From contig JAIPER010000032.1 in NCBI GenBank assembly GCA_021737115.1, positions 1 through 15,931 of the forward strand: a stretch of 15,931 nt of DNA. The letters are read 5' to 3'. The translations under genes and the position numbers were made by a program. Below the pieces are notes generated by a model that worked only from the letters and a program-made list of their open reading frames with translations, did no database searches and was not told where the DNA came from. Shown in pieces: positions 1 through 7,015 of the stretch. The stretch's first letter is position 1. Each line of letters opens with the position of its first letter. Source of the DNA: Desulfohalobiaceae bacterium. Lineage in GTDB: Bacteria; Desulfobacterota; Desulfovibrionia; Desulfovibrionales; Desulfothermaceae.

Positions 1-1523
1 CAGAAATAGGTGCAGACGCCCATGGTCACCAGCCATAAGGCCATGACCGCCTCCCTGGTCCCGTTGGCCTCGCAGAAACAGGCCCGGATGGGAAGTTCCT
101 TCAATGCCTTTCCGGCGGACTTTTCCAGATCCGTCAGGAATTGAGTGACCCCGTAGGAGCTCAGATCGATGACAGCCGGTGTCTTGGCACCCAGTTCACC
201 GATCAGGGTCTTGAGGCCGCTGCCTAAGTCTGATCCGGTTCCCGGCGTCAGAAAGCCGTATTTGGCCAGGGCCACGCTGGCCTGTCCCTGGGAGAGGACC
301 AGAATGTCCTGTTTGAGGAATTCCTCGACCATGGCCAGCAGCTCTTTGTCCTGGGAGTATTTGACATTGCTGCCCCCCGCCAGGAGCACGACGCCCTTGA
401 TGGATTTGTTTTCCAGAGCTGTGCTGATTTTGCCTGTATCCAGTGTTTCGGCTGTGAAGCCCATCCGGGCCAATTTCTTTTCCTCCGGAATATTGCGGGT
501 GAAACCGATTCTGGTTTCAAAACTCCGCTTCGCATCGGCCACGATCTTGGCTCCTGCGGATACTGGTTCCGATCGAACGAGGGTTTCCGAGCTGATGACC
601 GGGACCTGCCATTTCCTGGCGATTTCCTGGAGAGAAGGATTGACGCCCTGGTCCCCGGCAACGATGAGATCGACCGCACCGGTCAGGAGTGGGATCTCCT
701 GGGAGCCCTGATTGGAAGCCTGGGGGATCACCTGCGTGCCGATGACCGGATCGGTGCACACGCCGCAGACCGCAACCTGCTCCTGGGCGGCGGATTCAAG
801 GATTTGCTTCGTCAAAGCCGGGGAGATGGAGCCGTGAATCACAATATTGGGCTGCTCCTTTTGCAGAACACCCAGGTTGACCTCCACGGCAGCCGCTTGA
901 GCCGGTCCGAATACCGCTTGTTTGAGTTCGCTTCCCAGTTTGTCCGCCAGGCAGCCGAGCAGGGAGCATTTGAGGACCCACAGCAGAGAGCTTTGCGGGG
1001 TGTGCATGCCGCCTTCAAGCTTCTGCGAAGCCTTGAAAAGGTCCCTGCTGACGCCTTCGGGCTTCACTCCAACCTTTTCCCATGTCCTGAGCACCTCAGG
1101 GCTGAATCCATTGAAACAGTTCTCCGGGATGTTGCTGTACAGGGCTTGTATTTGATTGACGAGCTGATCGGCCAGGTCCTTATTCTCCGGGATGATCTTC
1201 TCTTGAGCTACTTCTTCGGCCAGAGTCGAGGCCTGATCGAGGTATCCCATACTCCCCTTGAGGACCAATCTCAGCAGGGAATGGGCCGCAAACGTGTCTT
1301 TGTCCTTGCCGCAGACACCGATCTTGCTCATGTCGCCTTTAAACGGATGACTGATGCAGGGACCCTGCAGGCAGTCTCTGCAGCTCAAGCCTGTTTCGCA
1401 AAATCCGCACTCGGGGACCTGGGCTTCAAAGCGGTCCCAGGCGAGATCCACTCCTTCCTGAGCCGCCAGGGACATGAACGACTCAACAGTTGTATCTTGT
1501 GTTTTCTTCTGGATAAGGTCCAT
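1..1523 (-). CDS. CooS-like (Ni-CO dehydrogenase family) protein, C-terminus cut by window edge, C-cluster ligands mostly missing
   Basis: The frame is open from the ATG at 1523 to the window edge (507 residues visible; family members are about 630). An AAAGGAG ribosome site lies 6 nt before the ATG. The N-terminus is clearly of the CooS family: C39, C42, C48, C51, C56 and C71 sit in the CGFC...SCRDCLQGPC...GVCG arrangement that holds the D and B Fe-S clusters. The B-cluster cysteines are kept; the usual second D-cluster cysteine is S47, with an extra C42. His230 (VIHGSISP) and C256 match the first C-cluster ligands. The other four positions appear replaced: G293 (DQGVNPSL, normally QC.MPSL), G384 (AGGSN, normally GCNN), Q414 (GQAS, normally GCAA) and Y457 (SSYGV, normally GSCVD). 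The catalytic lysine position looks like R490, and the proton-relay histidines near residue 90 are absent. Family membership is secure. CO oxidation is doubtful; a redox, scaffold or different-cluster role is inference. The gene lies 43 bp downstream of a CooF-like ferredoxin. The alignment was done by eye from remembered motifs. Confidence 0.88.
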   Translation of the reverse strand, partial: MDLIQKKTQDTTVESFMSLAAQEGVDLAWDRFEAQVPECGFCETGLSCRDCLQGPCISHPFKGDMSKIGVCGKDKDTFAAHSLLRLVLKGSMGYLDQASTLAEEVAQEKIIPENKDLADQLVNQIQALYSNIPENCFNGFSPEVLRTWEKVGVKPEGVSRDLFKASQKLEGGMHTPQSSLLWVLKCSLLGCLADKLGSELKQAVFGPAQAAAVEVNLGVLQKEQPNIVIHGSISPALTKQILESAAQEQVAVCGVCTDPVIGTQVIPQASNQGSQEIPLLTGAVDLIVAGDQGVNPSLQEIARKWQVPVISSETLVRSEPVSAGAKIVADAKRSFETRIGFTRNIPEEKKLARMGFTAETLDTGKISTALENKSIKGVVLLAGGSNVKYSQDKELLAMVEEFLKQDILVLSQGQASVALAKYGFLTPGTGSDLGSGLKTLIGELGAKTPAVIDLSSYGVTQFLTDLEKSAGKALKELPIRACFCEANGTREAVMALWLVTMGVCTYF

Positions 1524-1566
1524 GTTGTACTCCTTTCATTGAATGTATTGGGCGACTCCCAAATTT

Positions 1567-2022
1567 CTATGCTTTCGAGGCGGGGAAGGCCTTTACGTCT
1601 CTCTCCGCCAGCTGCAGGGCATTGGTGGGGCAGACCTCCACGCAGATGGGGTAGCCCATATTCCGGCAACGATCGCATTTGATGGCCAGCTTCATGGTTG
1701 AATAGGGATTGATCACCCCGAATGGACAGGCCATAACGCACATCCAGCAGGCGATGCAGGTGGTATCGTTGACAAAAACCAGGCCGTTTTCATCACGACT
1801 CATGGTCCCGTTGGGACAGGCCTCTACGCAGGGCGCGTCGGGGCAGTGGCGGCAGTGCAGGGCGAACTGCTTCCCTTCCACAAACACGCGCGGTACCGGT
1901 TGGGGTTCATCAGAAAACGAAGCAGGCATCTCCTTTGATTCTGAAGAGATTTCATTGGCGCACCAGAGTTCACATTGATGACAGCCGGTACACTTTCGTT
2001 GATCGACCATTATGACTTCCAT
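1567..2022 (-). CDS. CooF-like four-cluster [4Fe-4S] ferredoxin, electron carrier
   Basis: This 151-residue protein has sixteen cysteines in four groups: C11/14/17/21, C57/60/65/69, C89/92/95/99 and C116/119/127/131. That is the pattern of CooF, HycB and DMSO-reductase-subunit-B type ferredoxins with four [4Fe-4S] clusters. The start at 2022 (MEVIMVDQ) is preferred because AAAGGAG lies 5 nt upstream. An ATG at 2037 in the same frame would place that ribosome site inside the gene. The protein has no signal peptide, so it is cytoplasmic. It lies between the FAD/NAD oxidoreductase (51 bp upstream) and the CooS-like gene (43 bp downstream). This order is that of known cooS-cooF-FNOR clusters, in which CooF moves electrons between the CooS cluster chain and a flavoprotein. 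The partner assignment is inference from order. The gene symbol is withheld because the neighbouring CooS appears atypical. Confidence 0.9.
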   Translation of the reverse strand: MEVIMVDQRKCTGCHQCELWCANEISSESKEMPASFSDEPQPVPRVFVEGKQFALHCRHCPDAPCVEACPNGTMSRDENGLVFVNDTTCIACWMCVMACPFGVINPYSTMKLAIKCDRCRNMGYPICVEVCPTNALQLAERDVKAFPASKA

Positions 2023-2073
2023 TGTCTCTCCTTTCATTTCAAAATCTCAGACCAAACTGGATGAGGTTTGAAG

Positions 2074-3384
2074 TTAGAGCCCGGTATCCATGAGCTCCTT
2101 GTATTCGATTTCCTTGAATTTATCGCTGTACCGCCTGATGAGCGGAAGGATTTCCATGAAATTGAGCTTATGGCTCATGAGCAGGGGAACGAATTCATCG
2201 ACATTTACCTGTTTCTTGATCAGAACTGTGAAAATGCCGGCCTTCTGGGTATCGCCGACCAGGGTGGCCCCGACAATCCGATTCCCTTTGAGAACCAGCT
2301 TCCGGTAGGTGTCTTGGGAGCTACGGACCACTTCCTGGTAATGCTCGCCGGCTTCAACGCCACCCTCTTCCACAGGAGCATTGACCATGCCGATGGAGAT
2401 CGCGGGCTGGCCGATGAAGTTGCCGATGGAGTTCATGCGCAGGGATCCCGGATAGAGGACCTTTTTCCCGGCCATATTCAAGCCGGCGACTTTGCCCTGT
2501 TCCACGGCACAGGGCCAGATGGCGTTGATGCTCTTCTTGTCCAGAGCGATGTCCTGGGTCTCCGCCACGTCTCCGGCTGCAAAGATTCCAGCCGCGCTGG
2601 TCCGCATGCGGTCATTGACCGCGATTCCGCCGAGTTCGCCGATGTCCAGGCCGGCCGATTCGGCCAGCTCGATATTGGGGGTGACGCCGATGGACATGAC
2701 CACCAGATCGCAGTCGATGTCACGTTCCGAGGTGGATAGGGAGGTCACGGACCCGTTGCCGTGAAAGCGGACCGCTTTTTCGCCGGTGCGGACCTTGATA
2801 CCCAGACCCTCAATCCGTTTGCGGATAATAGATGAGGCTTGGTCGTCGAAGACGGTGGGCAGGACCCGACCGAGCTGTTCCACCAGGTTGACCTCCATTC
2901 CTTTCCGCTTCAAGCTGATACAGGACTCGACCCCGATGCTGCCGGCCCCGATGACCACGGCCCTCTTGCCTTGGGCATTGAAGATGTTTTCCGCGTCCTG
3001 CATGGTTTTCAAGGGGAAAATCCCTTTCTTGTCCACACCTGGAATGGGCGGAACGATGGGCCGGCCGCCGGTGGCGATGAGCAGGCGGTCATACTCATGC
3101 TTCTGCCCGTTATCCGCGGTAACGGTTCGGGTATCGGGATCGATTGCCGTGATCCTGACGCCCAGATGGCTGATAACCTCATGATCCTCGAAAAAAGTTA
3201 ATGGCCTGAAATTGAGGAGCTTCTTGGGCAGTTCCTCGGCCACATAGTAGGGAAGAAGCACCCTGGAAAAGAGCGGGGTCTCTTCATCAGCGAAGAGTTC
3301 GATTGAAGACCGCTGATCAACCGAGCGCACTGCTTCGACAGCTTGAATGGCAGCGGCGCTTCCTCCAATAATAATATATTTCAT
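2074..3384 (-). CDS. NAD(P)/FAD-dependent oxidoreductase (FNOR type of cooS-cooF clusters)
   Basis: This 436-residue protein has the two-dinucleotide-binding fold of the pyridine-nucleotide-disulfide oxidoreductase superfamily (NADH oxidase, nitrite reductase NirB and rubredoxin reductase relatives). The FAD ADP-binding motif is IIGGSAAAIQAVEAV at residues 5-19, and ATGGRP is at 104-109. The NAD(P)-binding motif VVIGAGSIGVE is at 143-153. The second FAD motif GIFAAGDVAE is at 266-275. No CxxxxC redox-active disulfide is present, so it is not a disulfide reductase. The ATG at 3384 follows AAGGAG by 6 nt, and that site overlaps the stop region of the gene upstream (10-bp gap), so coupling is likely. 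In cooS-cooF clusters such flavoproteins are thought to pass electrons between ferredoxin and NAD(P). The same job is inferred here, though the donor is open because the CooS-like partner is degenerate. Confidence 0.9.
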   Translation of the reverse strand: MKYIIIGGSAAAIQAVEAVRSVDQRSSIELFADEETPLFSRVLLPYYVAEELPKKLLNFRPLTFFEDHEVISHLGVRITAIDPDTRTVTADNGQKHEYDRLLIATGGRPIVPPIPGVDKKGIFPLKTMQDAENIFNAQGKRAVVIGAGSIGVESCISLKRKGMEVNLVEQLGRVLPTVFDDQASSIIRKRIEGLGIKVRTGEKAVRFHGNGSVTSLSTSERDIDCDLVVMSIGVTPNIELAESAGLDIGELGGIAVNDRMRTSAAGIFAAGDVAETQDIALDKKSINAIWPCAVEQGKVAGLNMAGKKVLYPGSLRMNSIGNFIGQPAISIGMVNAPVEEGGVEAGEHYQEVVRSSQDTYRKLVLKGNRIVGATLVGDTQKAGIFTVLIKKQVNVDEFVPLLMSHKLNFMEILPLIRRYSDKFKEIEYKELMDTGL

Positions 3385-3394
3385 GTTGCACTCC

Positions 3395-4042
3395 TTAGTA
3401 GAGGTTTCTGACCATGTATCTGGGCAGGAGCTTCTGGATGAGATCGTTGGCCCGGGTCAGATTGATGTTACCGCAGGAGCAGCATTTGGCCAGTTCCTTG
3501 CAGGCGCTGTCGATGGTTCTCCTCCCGCGCTTGATGTCCCGAATTAGCTTGTCGATCAGGTTTTCCGCGATCATGGCGTGCCCGCACATGGTGGTCAGTT
3601 CGAGGATCTCGTATTCGGGCAGTCTCTCGGTGTGGCCCCAGGTTCCAAGGGAATACTCCAGGGAGTGGATGCTGCCGAGCCCGGCTTCATGCATGCATTC
3701 CTGAACGACATCGGTCACGCCGGATATGGTGATGGAGATCCCGGGTCGATTGTCTTTGAACTCCTTGAGCAGGGAAACGATCTTATCCTTGTTGTCGTAG
3801 GTCACCTGGACTATGGTTCCATCGGTCAACCGGTCCAGGATATGGTCCATGGTCGTGGTGTGGATGTTGCCTGCCTTCATATCCCCGAGATTGACCGGAC
3901 CGTGCTTGTGGCAGACGCTCAGGAATTGACGTGTCTTGGGTGCGGAACCAACCTTGTTGACACCGGTTGCGGGGCAACCCAGGACGATAAAATCGTTTTC
4001 CAGACTCTTCCGGTCTCCTCTGCGGTGTAAACTGTGGGTCAT
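3395..4042 (-). CDS. Cysteine-rich protein of unknown function in redox operon
   Basis: I do not recognise a named family for this 215-residue protein. The ATG at 4042 has a strong GAGGAGG site 7 nt upstream, so the start is firm. It contains eight cysteines: C23, C44, C116, C153 and a C-terminal group C181, C187, C188, C190 (SACKELAKCCSCG). C153 lies in TMCGHAMIAENLI. The cysteines could hold one or two Fe-S clusters or another metal, which is inference. There is no signal peptide or membrane segment; the middle (residues about 75-115) has an alternating strand/helix pattern (TIVQVTY, ISITISG). It sits 15 bp downstream of the ferredoxin-like gene and 10 bp upstream of the flavoprotein, so the three are almost surely co-transcribed. 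The two unknown proteins probably work together. Confidence 0.85.
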   Translation of the reverse strand: MTHSLHRRGDRKSLENDFIVLGCPATGVNKVGSAPKTRQFLSVCHKHGPVNLGDMKAGNIHTTTMDHILDRLTDGTIVQVTYDNKDKIVSLLKEFKDNRPGISITISGVTDVVQECMHEAGLGSIHSLEYSLGTWGHTERLPEYEILELTTMCGHAMIAENLIDKLIRDIKRGRRTIDSACKELAKCCSCGNINLTRANDLIQKLLPRYMVRNLY

Positions 4043-4057
4043 TTGTTTGCCTCCTCT

Positions 4058-4813
4058 TTATTGGACATCCGGATAAAAGTTGAAGGACGGCTCGCCAAGC
4101 CCCATATTGTTTTTGCTGTTGACCGAGTACCAGACCCCAAGGTCTTCGAGGACATCTTTAGTCGGGACCCTGCCCTCAGGGGTGACTTTGCTGATGACCT
4201 CCACCGTAAAAACGGATTCAACTTCCGCGGCCGCCTTCTGCAGGGCTCTGATCACGGCGGGCAGCTCTTCGAGCTTGCATTTGCCCTCGATAATCGCGGA
4301 GGTGGCTTTTTCGCTCAGGACATCGGGACGCAGCTTCCCGGTCTGTTTGTTTTCCATGAAGTGGGTGACCGGGTTTTCTTCGGCGAAATGGTAGCCCAGT
4401 GGAGCCAGGGCCATGGCCACCCGCTCCACATCCCGAAAATAGGCCCCGATACCCGGCCGGCCGAGTTCGATGCCCACACCTGCTTCTCCCGGAAGAAAGG
4501 TCCCTTTGACATCGGTGGTCTTCATCTCCTCGGTGCCCCGGCCCGGAACTTGCGATCCGGCGAATTCGATCAAGGGGTTGCTCAGAATGCCGCGAACCTC
4601 ACGGGGCCATGTTTCCTCGGGCTGATAGAGGGCATTGACCGGACAGATTTCCGACCGGTAGCACATGCCGCAATCCGTACAGGCATCCTGATTGATTTGG
4701 ATGTACCTCCGGCCCGGAATAATCTCATGATGGTGAAAGGTATGTATCTTGCCCATGGGGCAGTAGGGAATACATCTTTTACAGGCGATGCATTTGTCTT
4801 TATCGACTCTCAT
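4058..4813 (-). CDS. Two-[4Fe-4S] ferredoxin domain fused to an uncharacterised domain
   Basis: This protein has 251 residues. The N-terminal 60 residues form a bacterial-type two-cluster ferredoxin: C8/C11/C14/C18 in CIACKRCIPYCP, then C45/C48/C51/C57 in CTDCGMCYRSEICP, the second with a longer last spacing (CX2CX2CX5C). A histidine-rich stretch (HTFHHHE, residues 24-30) separates the two motifs. Residues about 100-251 form a domain I cannot name; it contains GRPGIGAYFRDVERVAMALAP and VFTVEVISKVTPEGRVP. This part has no cysteine-rich cluster motif. AAGGAGG lies 4 nt before the ATG at 4813. The gene is the first after the regulator (65-bp gap) and precedes the cysteine-rich unknown by 15 bp. 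A dedicated electron-transfer subunit for its neighbour is the simplest reading, by inference. Confidence 0.87.
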   Translation of the reverse strand: MRVDKDKCIACKRCIPYCPMGKIHTFHHHEIIPGRRYIQINQDACTDCGMCYRSEICPVNALYQPEETWPREVRGILSNPLIEFAGSQVPGRGTEEMKTTDVKGTFLPGEAGVGIELGRPGIGAYFRDVERVAMALAPLGYHFAEENPVTHFMENKQTGKLRPDVLSEKATSAIIEGKCKLEELPAVIRALQKAAAEVESVFTVEVISKVTPEGRVPTKDVLEDLGVWYSVNSKNNMGLGEPSFNFYPDVQ

Positions 4814-4878
4814 GTTGCCTCCTTTGTTTGGCTGCTGATTCTCTATTTATTGAAGGTATCCATTTAAGAAGGATGGTT

Positions 4879-5613
4879 TCATCCAAACTCAAGATCCGGA
4901 CTGGGGACTATCTTTCCTTGATCTTCAAGGAGCTTATTGGTGAAGCGGAAGTGTTCCCGCATCTTATCGGCAGCCAGGTTGGGATCTCCTGACTGCATGG
5001 CCTCATAGACATCCCAGTGTACGGTGATCAACTGATCCCGGATCTTTTTTTCGCAGCGAAAAAGGGCCACTCTACGTTCGTAATGACTCTGGCGCAAAAG
5101 CCCTTCGATGGCTTCGGAGATAAAAATGATGATATCATTATGGGTGGCCTGCATGATCATCGTGTGAAATTCAAAATCGGCCTGGGCCCCGAAATCTTCG
5201 CTCTCGAGACTGATAGGCATCCGTTCAATAACCGTCTTCAAGGAGGACAGTTCCTCTGGGGTGGCCCGTCTGGCGGCCAGCCTGACGGCCTCGCATTCCA
5301 GCAGCATACGGACTTCAAGCACATTTTCTGATATGCTCTTATTTAGATAGAGCATCATTTCGAAAAAAGAGGCCAGGGAGGTGAACTTTGGTGACATGAC
5401 AAAAGATCCCTGACCGGGAACACTGGAGGTGATCCCGAAAATTTCCAGAGCCCGCAAGGCCTCACGGAGGCTGGACCGACTGACCCCGAGTTGTGAACAG
5501 AGTTCGCGTTCAGACAGAAGACGATCACCTGGTTTCAACTGGCCTTGGCGCATCATATCCTTGAACTGGCTGATAATCTTATCGAAAACGCGATCTTTCG
5601 GAGAAGTAAGCAT
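4879..5613 (-). CDS. GntR-family transcriptional regulator, FadR/FCD subfamily
   Basis: This protein has 244 residues. The N-terminal winged helix-turn-helix spans about residues 5-75: RLLSERELCSQLGVSRSSLREALRALE is the GntR signature region, followed by the wing PGQGSFV. The C-terminal all-helical FCD domain (about 95-230) keeps the usual metal/ligand residues D146 and H150 (DFEFH), H199 (TVHWDVYEAM) and H221 (MREHF). FCD regulators usually sense small organic acids; the effector here is unknown. No good ribosome site precedes the ATG at 5613, but homologues start close to here. It is the first gene of the redox operon, and the palindromes at 5641-5659 lie just upstream of its start, so it probably represses itself and the five genes downstream. 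The operator-regulator pairing is inference. Confidence 0.92.
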   Translation of the reverse strand: MLTSPKDRVFDKIISQFKDMMRQGQLKPGDRLLSERELCSQLGVSRSSLREALRALEIFGITSSVPGQGSFVMSPKFTSLASFFEMMLYLNKSISENVLEVRMLLECEAVRLAARRATPEELSSLKTVIERMPISLESEDFGAQADFEFHTMIMQATHNDIIIFISEAIEGLLRQSHYERRVALFRCEKKIRDQLITVHWDVYEAMQSGDPNLAADKMREHFRFTNKLLEDQGKIVPSPDLEFG

Positions 5614-5640
5614 AGAAAGCAGAATAACATGGTTTTGGTA

Positions 5641-5659
5641 TGACCGCGGTCAGACCGCG
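5641..5659. promoter_or_regulatory. Candidate FadR/GntR operator: two overlapping palindromes
   Basis: TGACCGCGGTCA (5641-5652) is a perfect 12-bp palindrome. It overlaps CGCGGTCAGACCGCG (5645-5659), a perfect 15-bp palindrome centred on A5652. The core GGTCAGACC matches the known FadR-type operator form TGGTCnGACCA. The site lies 28-46 bp before the regulator start and directly downstream of the promoter elements, which suits repression by blocking RNA polymerase. Confidence 0.7.
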
Positions 5660-5672
5660 ATATGAATGCTTT

Positions 5673-5703
5673 AATATTGCCATGGCATGCTATTGGTTGT
5701 CAA
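5673..5703 (-). promoter_or_regulatory. Candidate sigma-70 promoter of the redox operon
   Basis: On the minus strand TTGACA (5703-5698) is a perfect -35 box. A weaker -10 candidate is AATATT (5678-5673) at 19 bp, or CAATAT at 18 bp. Transcription would start near 5666, at the edge of the palindromic operator. The -35 is convincing; the exact -10 is uncertain. Confidence 0.55.
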
Positions 5704-5758
5704 GGATAAGTGTGAAGATTTGTCTTTGAAACGCTAAGGTATTTGAATAGCTGTTGGT

Positions 5759-6955
5759 CTATGGCCTGTTTCTGGTGACGGCAAACAAGACAAAGATGCA
5801 CAGGACCAGGATCAGGGTGGCCAGGGTCATGGCGATAAACACAGCCGGCAGGGACCAGATCTGCTCCACCCACCCCACCAGGTAGACGGCCAGGGCCCCG
5901 ACGCCGAAAGAGAGGATGAACTTGGCGCCATAGGCGCTGTGCCGTAATTTTTCCGGGCTGAGTTGGGCGATCAGGGTGTTTTCGATGGGCTGCATGCCCA
6001 GAAGAAAAAGGAGGTAGACCATGCTCACCAGGATCAGAGGGATGTCCGTGGTGTAGGCCATGAGCAGGACCATGGGCAGGGACAGGGAGTGAAAAAGGAG
6101 ATAGCCCTTTCTGGGGTCAAATTTTTGAGCGGTCCAGCCTCCGATGAACTGACCGAAAATGCCGATGAAATAAACCAGCGAGGTCAGGGCCGTGGCGGCA
6201 ACGTTTTTTGAACCGAGGATCCCCTGCAATTCTGTCAGATACTGGTAGAGTCCCTCGTTTCGCAGTTCAAAGTAGGTGGGCAGGATGACCGAGGTTCCCC
6301 GGTAGGTCAGCCCCTGCAAGATGATGCACAGGCAGAGGACGATGAATCCGGCCAGGATCCCGTGGTAGGGCGAGGGTTTCGGGTTGGATCCATTCCCGGC
6401 TTCGGCTATCGGAAGCATGAGCATGACCGCGGCTCCGACCAGGTTGAGGCCTCCCAGGACGTAAAAGGCCATCTCCGGGCCGGAGAAGTAATTGATGACC
6501 CCGGCCATGATCGGGGCCAGGGCCAGGCCCAGGTTTCCGGCCATGCCGTTGTAGCCGAGGGCCAGGCTCATCTTCTCGGTGATGCCCTTGGAGATCAGAC
6601 CCAGACCGGCCGGGTGGTAAATTCCGGAAAAGAGGCCTACTCCGGCCAGGGAGAGGGAGAACAGGGCCGGGGATTCCAGAAACAGGCCGGCGGCCAGTGC
6701 GGAGAAGCCGGCGCCTGCGTAAAAGAGCAGAAGGAACGTTTTGGCCCCGAACTTATCGCTGAGCAGGCCCCAGGGCAGGGCGGTCAGTCCGAAAAGCACA
6801 TACATCCAGAAGGAAAGGGCGATGACTGCGGGCAGCTCCAGGCTGTAGAGAGTCGTCAGGGGAATGACCAGAGCCGGGAAAAAGAGCATGTTGAAGTGGC
6901 TCAGAAAATGCCCGAAACAAGTGGTGGTCAGGATACTCTTTTCGTTTGAGTTCAT
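5759..6955 (-). CDS. Major facilitator superfamily transporter
   Basis: This 398-residue inner-membrane protein has about 12 hydrophobic segments, the usual MFS length. The loop motif between helices 2 and 3 is visible as LPWGLLSDKFGAK (about residues 60-72), and GGWTAQKFDPRKG plays the matching role in the second half. HFLSHFNMLFFPALV near the N-terminus and SGIYHPAGLGLISKG recall the fosmidomycin-resistance (Fsr-like) branch, but the substrate cannot be told. No ribosome site precedes the ATG at 6955. The start lies only 7 nt after the U-tract of the terminator that follows the selenoprotein gene, so expression may depend on read-through. It precedes the GntR gene on the same strand but is separated by 145 bp holding that gene's own promoter, so a link to the redox operon is not shown. 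Confidence 0.88.
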   Translation of the reverse strand: MNSNEKSILTTTCFGHFLSHFNMLFFPALVIPLTTLYSLELPAVIALSFWMYVLFGLTALPWGLLSDKFGAKTFLLLFYAGAGFSALAAGLFLESPALFSLSLAGVGLFSGIYHPAGLGLISKGITEKMSLALGYNGMAGNLGLALAPIMAGVINYFSGPEMAFYVLGGLNLVGAAVMLMLPIAEAGNGSNPKPSPYHGILAGFIVLCLCIILQGLTYRGTSVILPTYFELRNEGLYQYLTELQGILGSKNVAATALTSLVYFIGIFGQFIGGWTAQKFDPRKGYLLFHSLSLPMVLLMAYTTDIPLILVSMVYLLFLLGMQPIENTLIAQLSPEKLRHSAYGAKFILSFGVGALAVYLVGWVEQIWSLPAVFIAMTLATLILVLCIFVLFAVTRNRP

Positions 6956-6962
6956 ATCTAAT

Positions 6963-6994
6963 AAAAAGCCGGACCTGACATCAGGTCCGGCTTT
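6963..6994 (-). terminator. Rho-independent terminator after the HesB-like selenoprotein gene
   Basis: AAAGCCGGACCTGA (6965-6978) and TCAGGTCCGGCTTT (6981-6994) form a near-perfect stem. On the minus strand it is followed by TTTTT (6967-6963). It starts 22 nt after the selenoprotein stop codon. The U-tract ends a few bases before the transporter ATG, so it could also act as an attenuator for that gene. Confidence 0.88.
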
Positions 6995-7015
6995 GTGTTG
7001 CGCCTTATTCGAGTC

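Noticed and set aside
169..1682. Plus-strand frames (180 and 292 codons) over the CooS-like gene
   Set aside because: They are antisense to a frame with clear CooS motifs and a strong ribosome site, and their products show no recognisable family.
4879..4881. TGA at the end of the GntR gene as a third selenocysteine
   Set aside because: The FCD domain is already complete, no homologous sequence continues after the codon and no suitable hairpin was seen.
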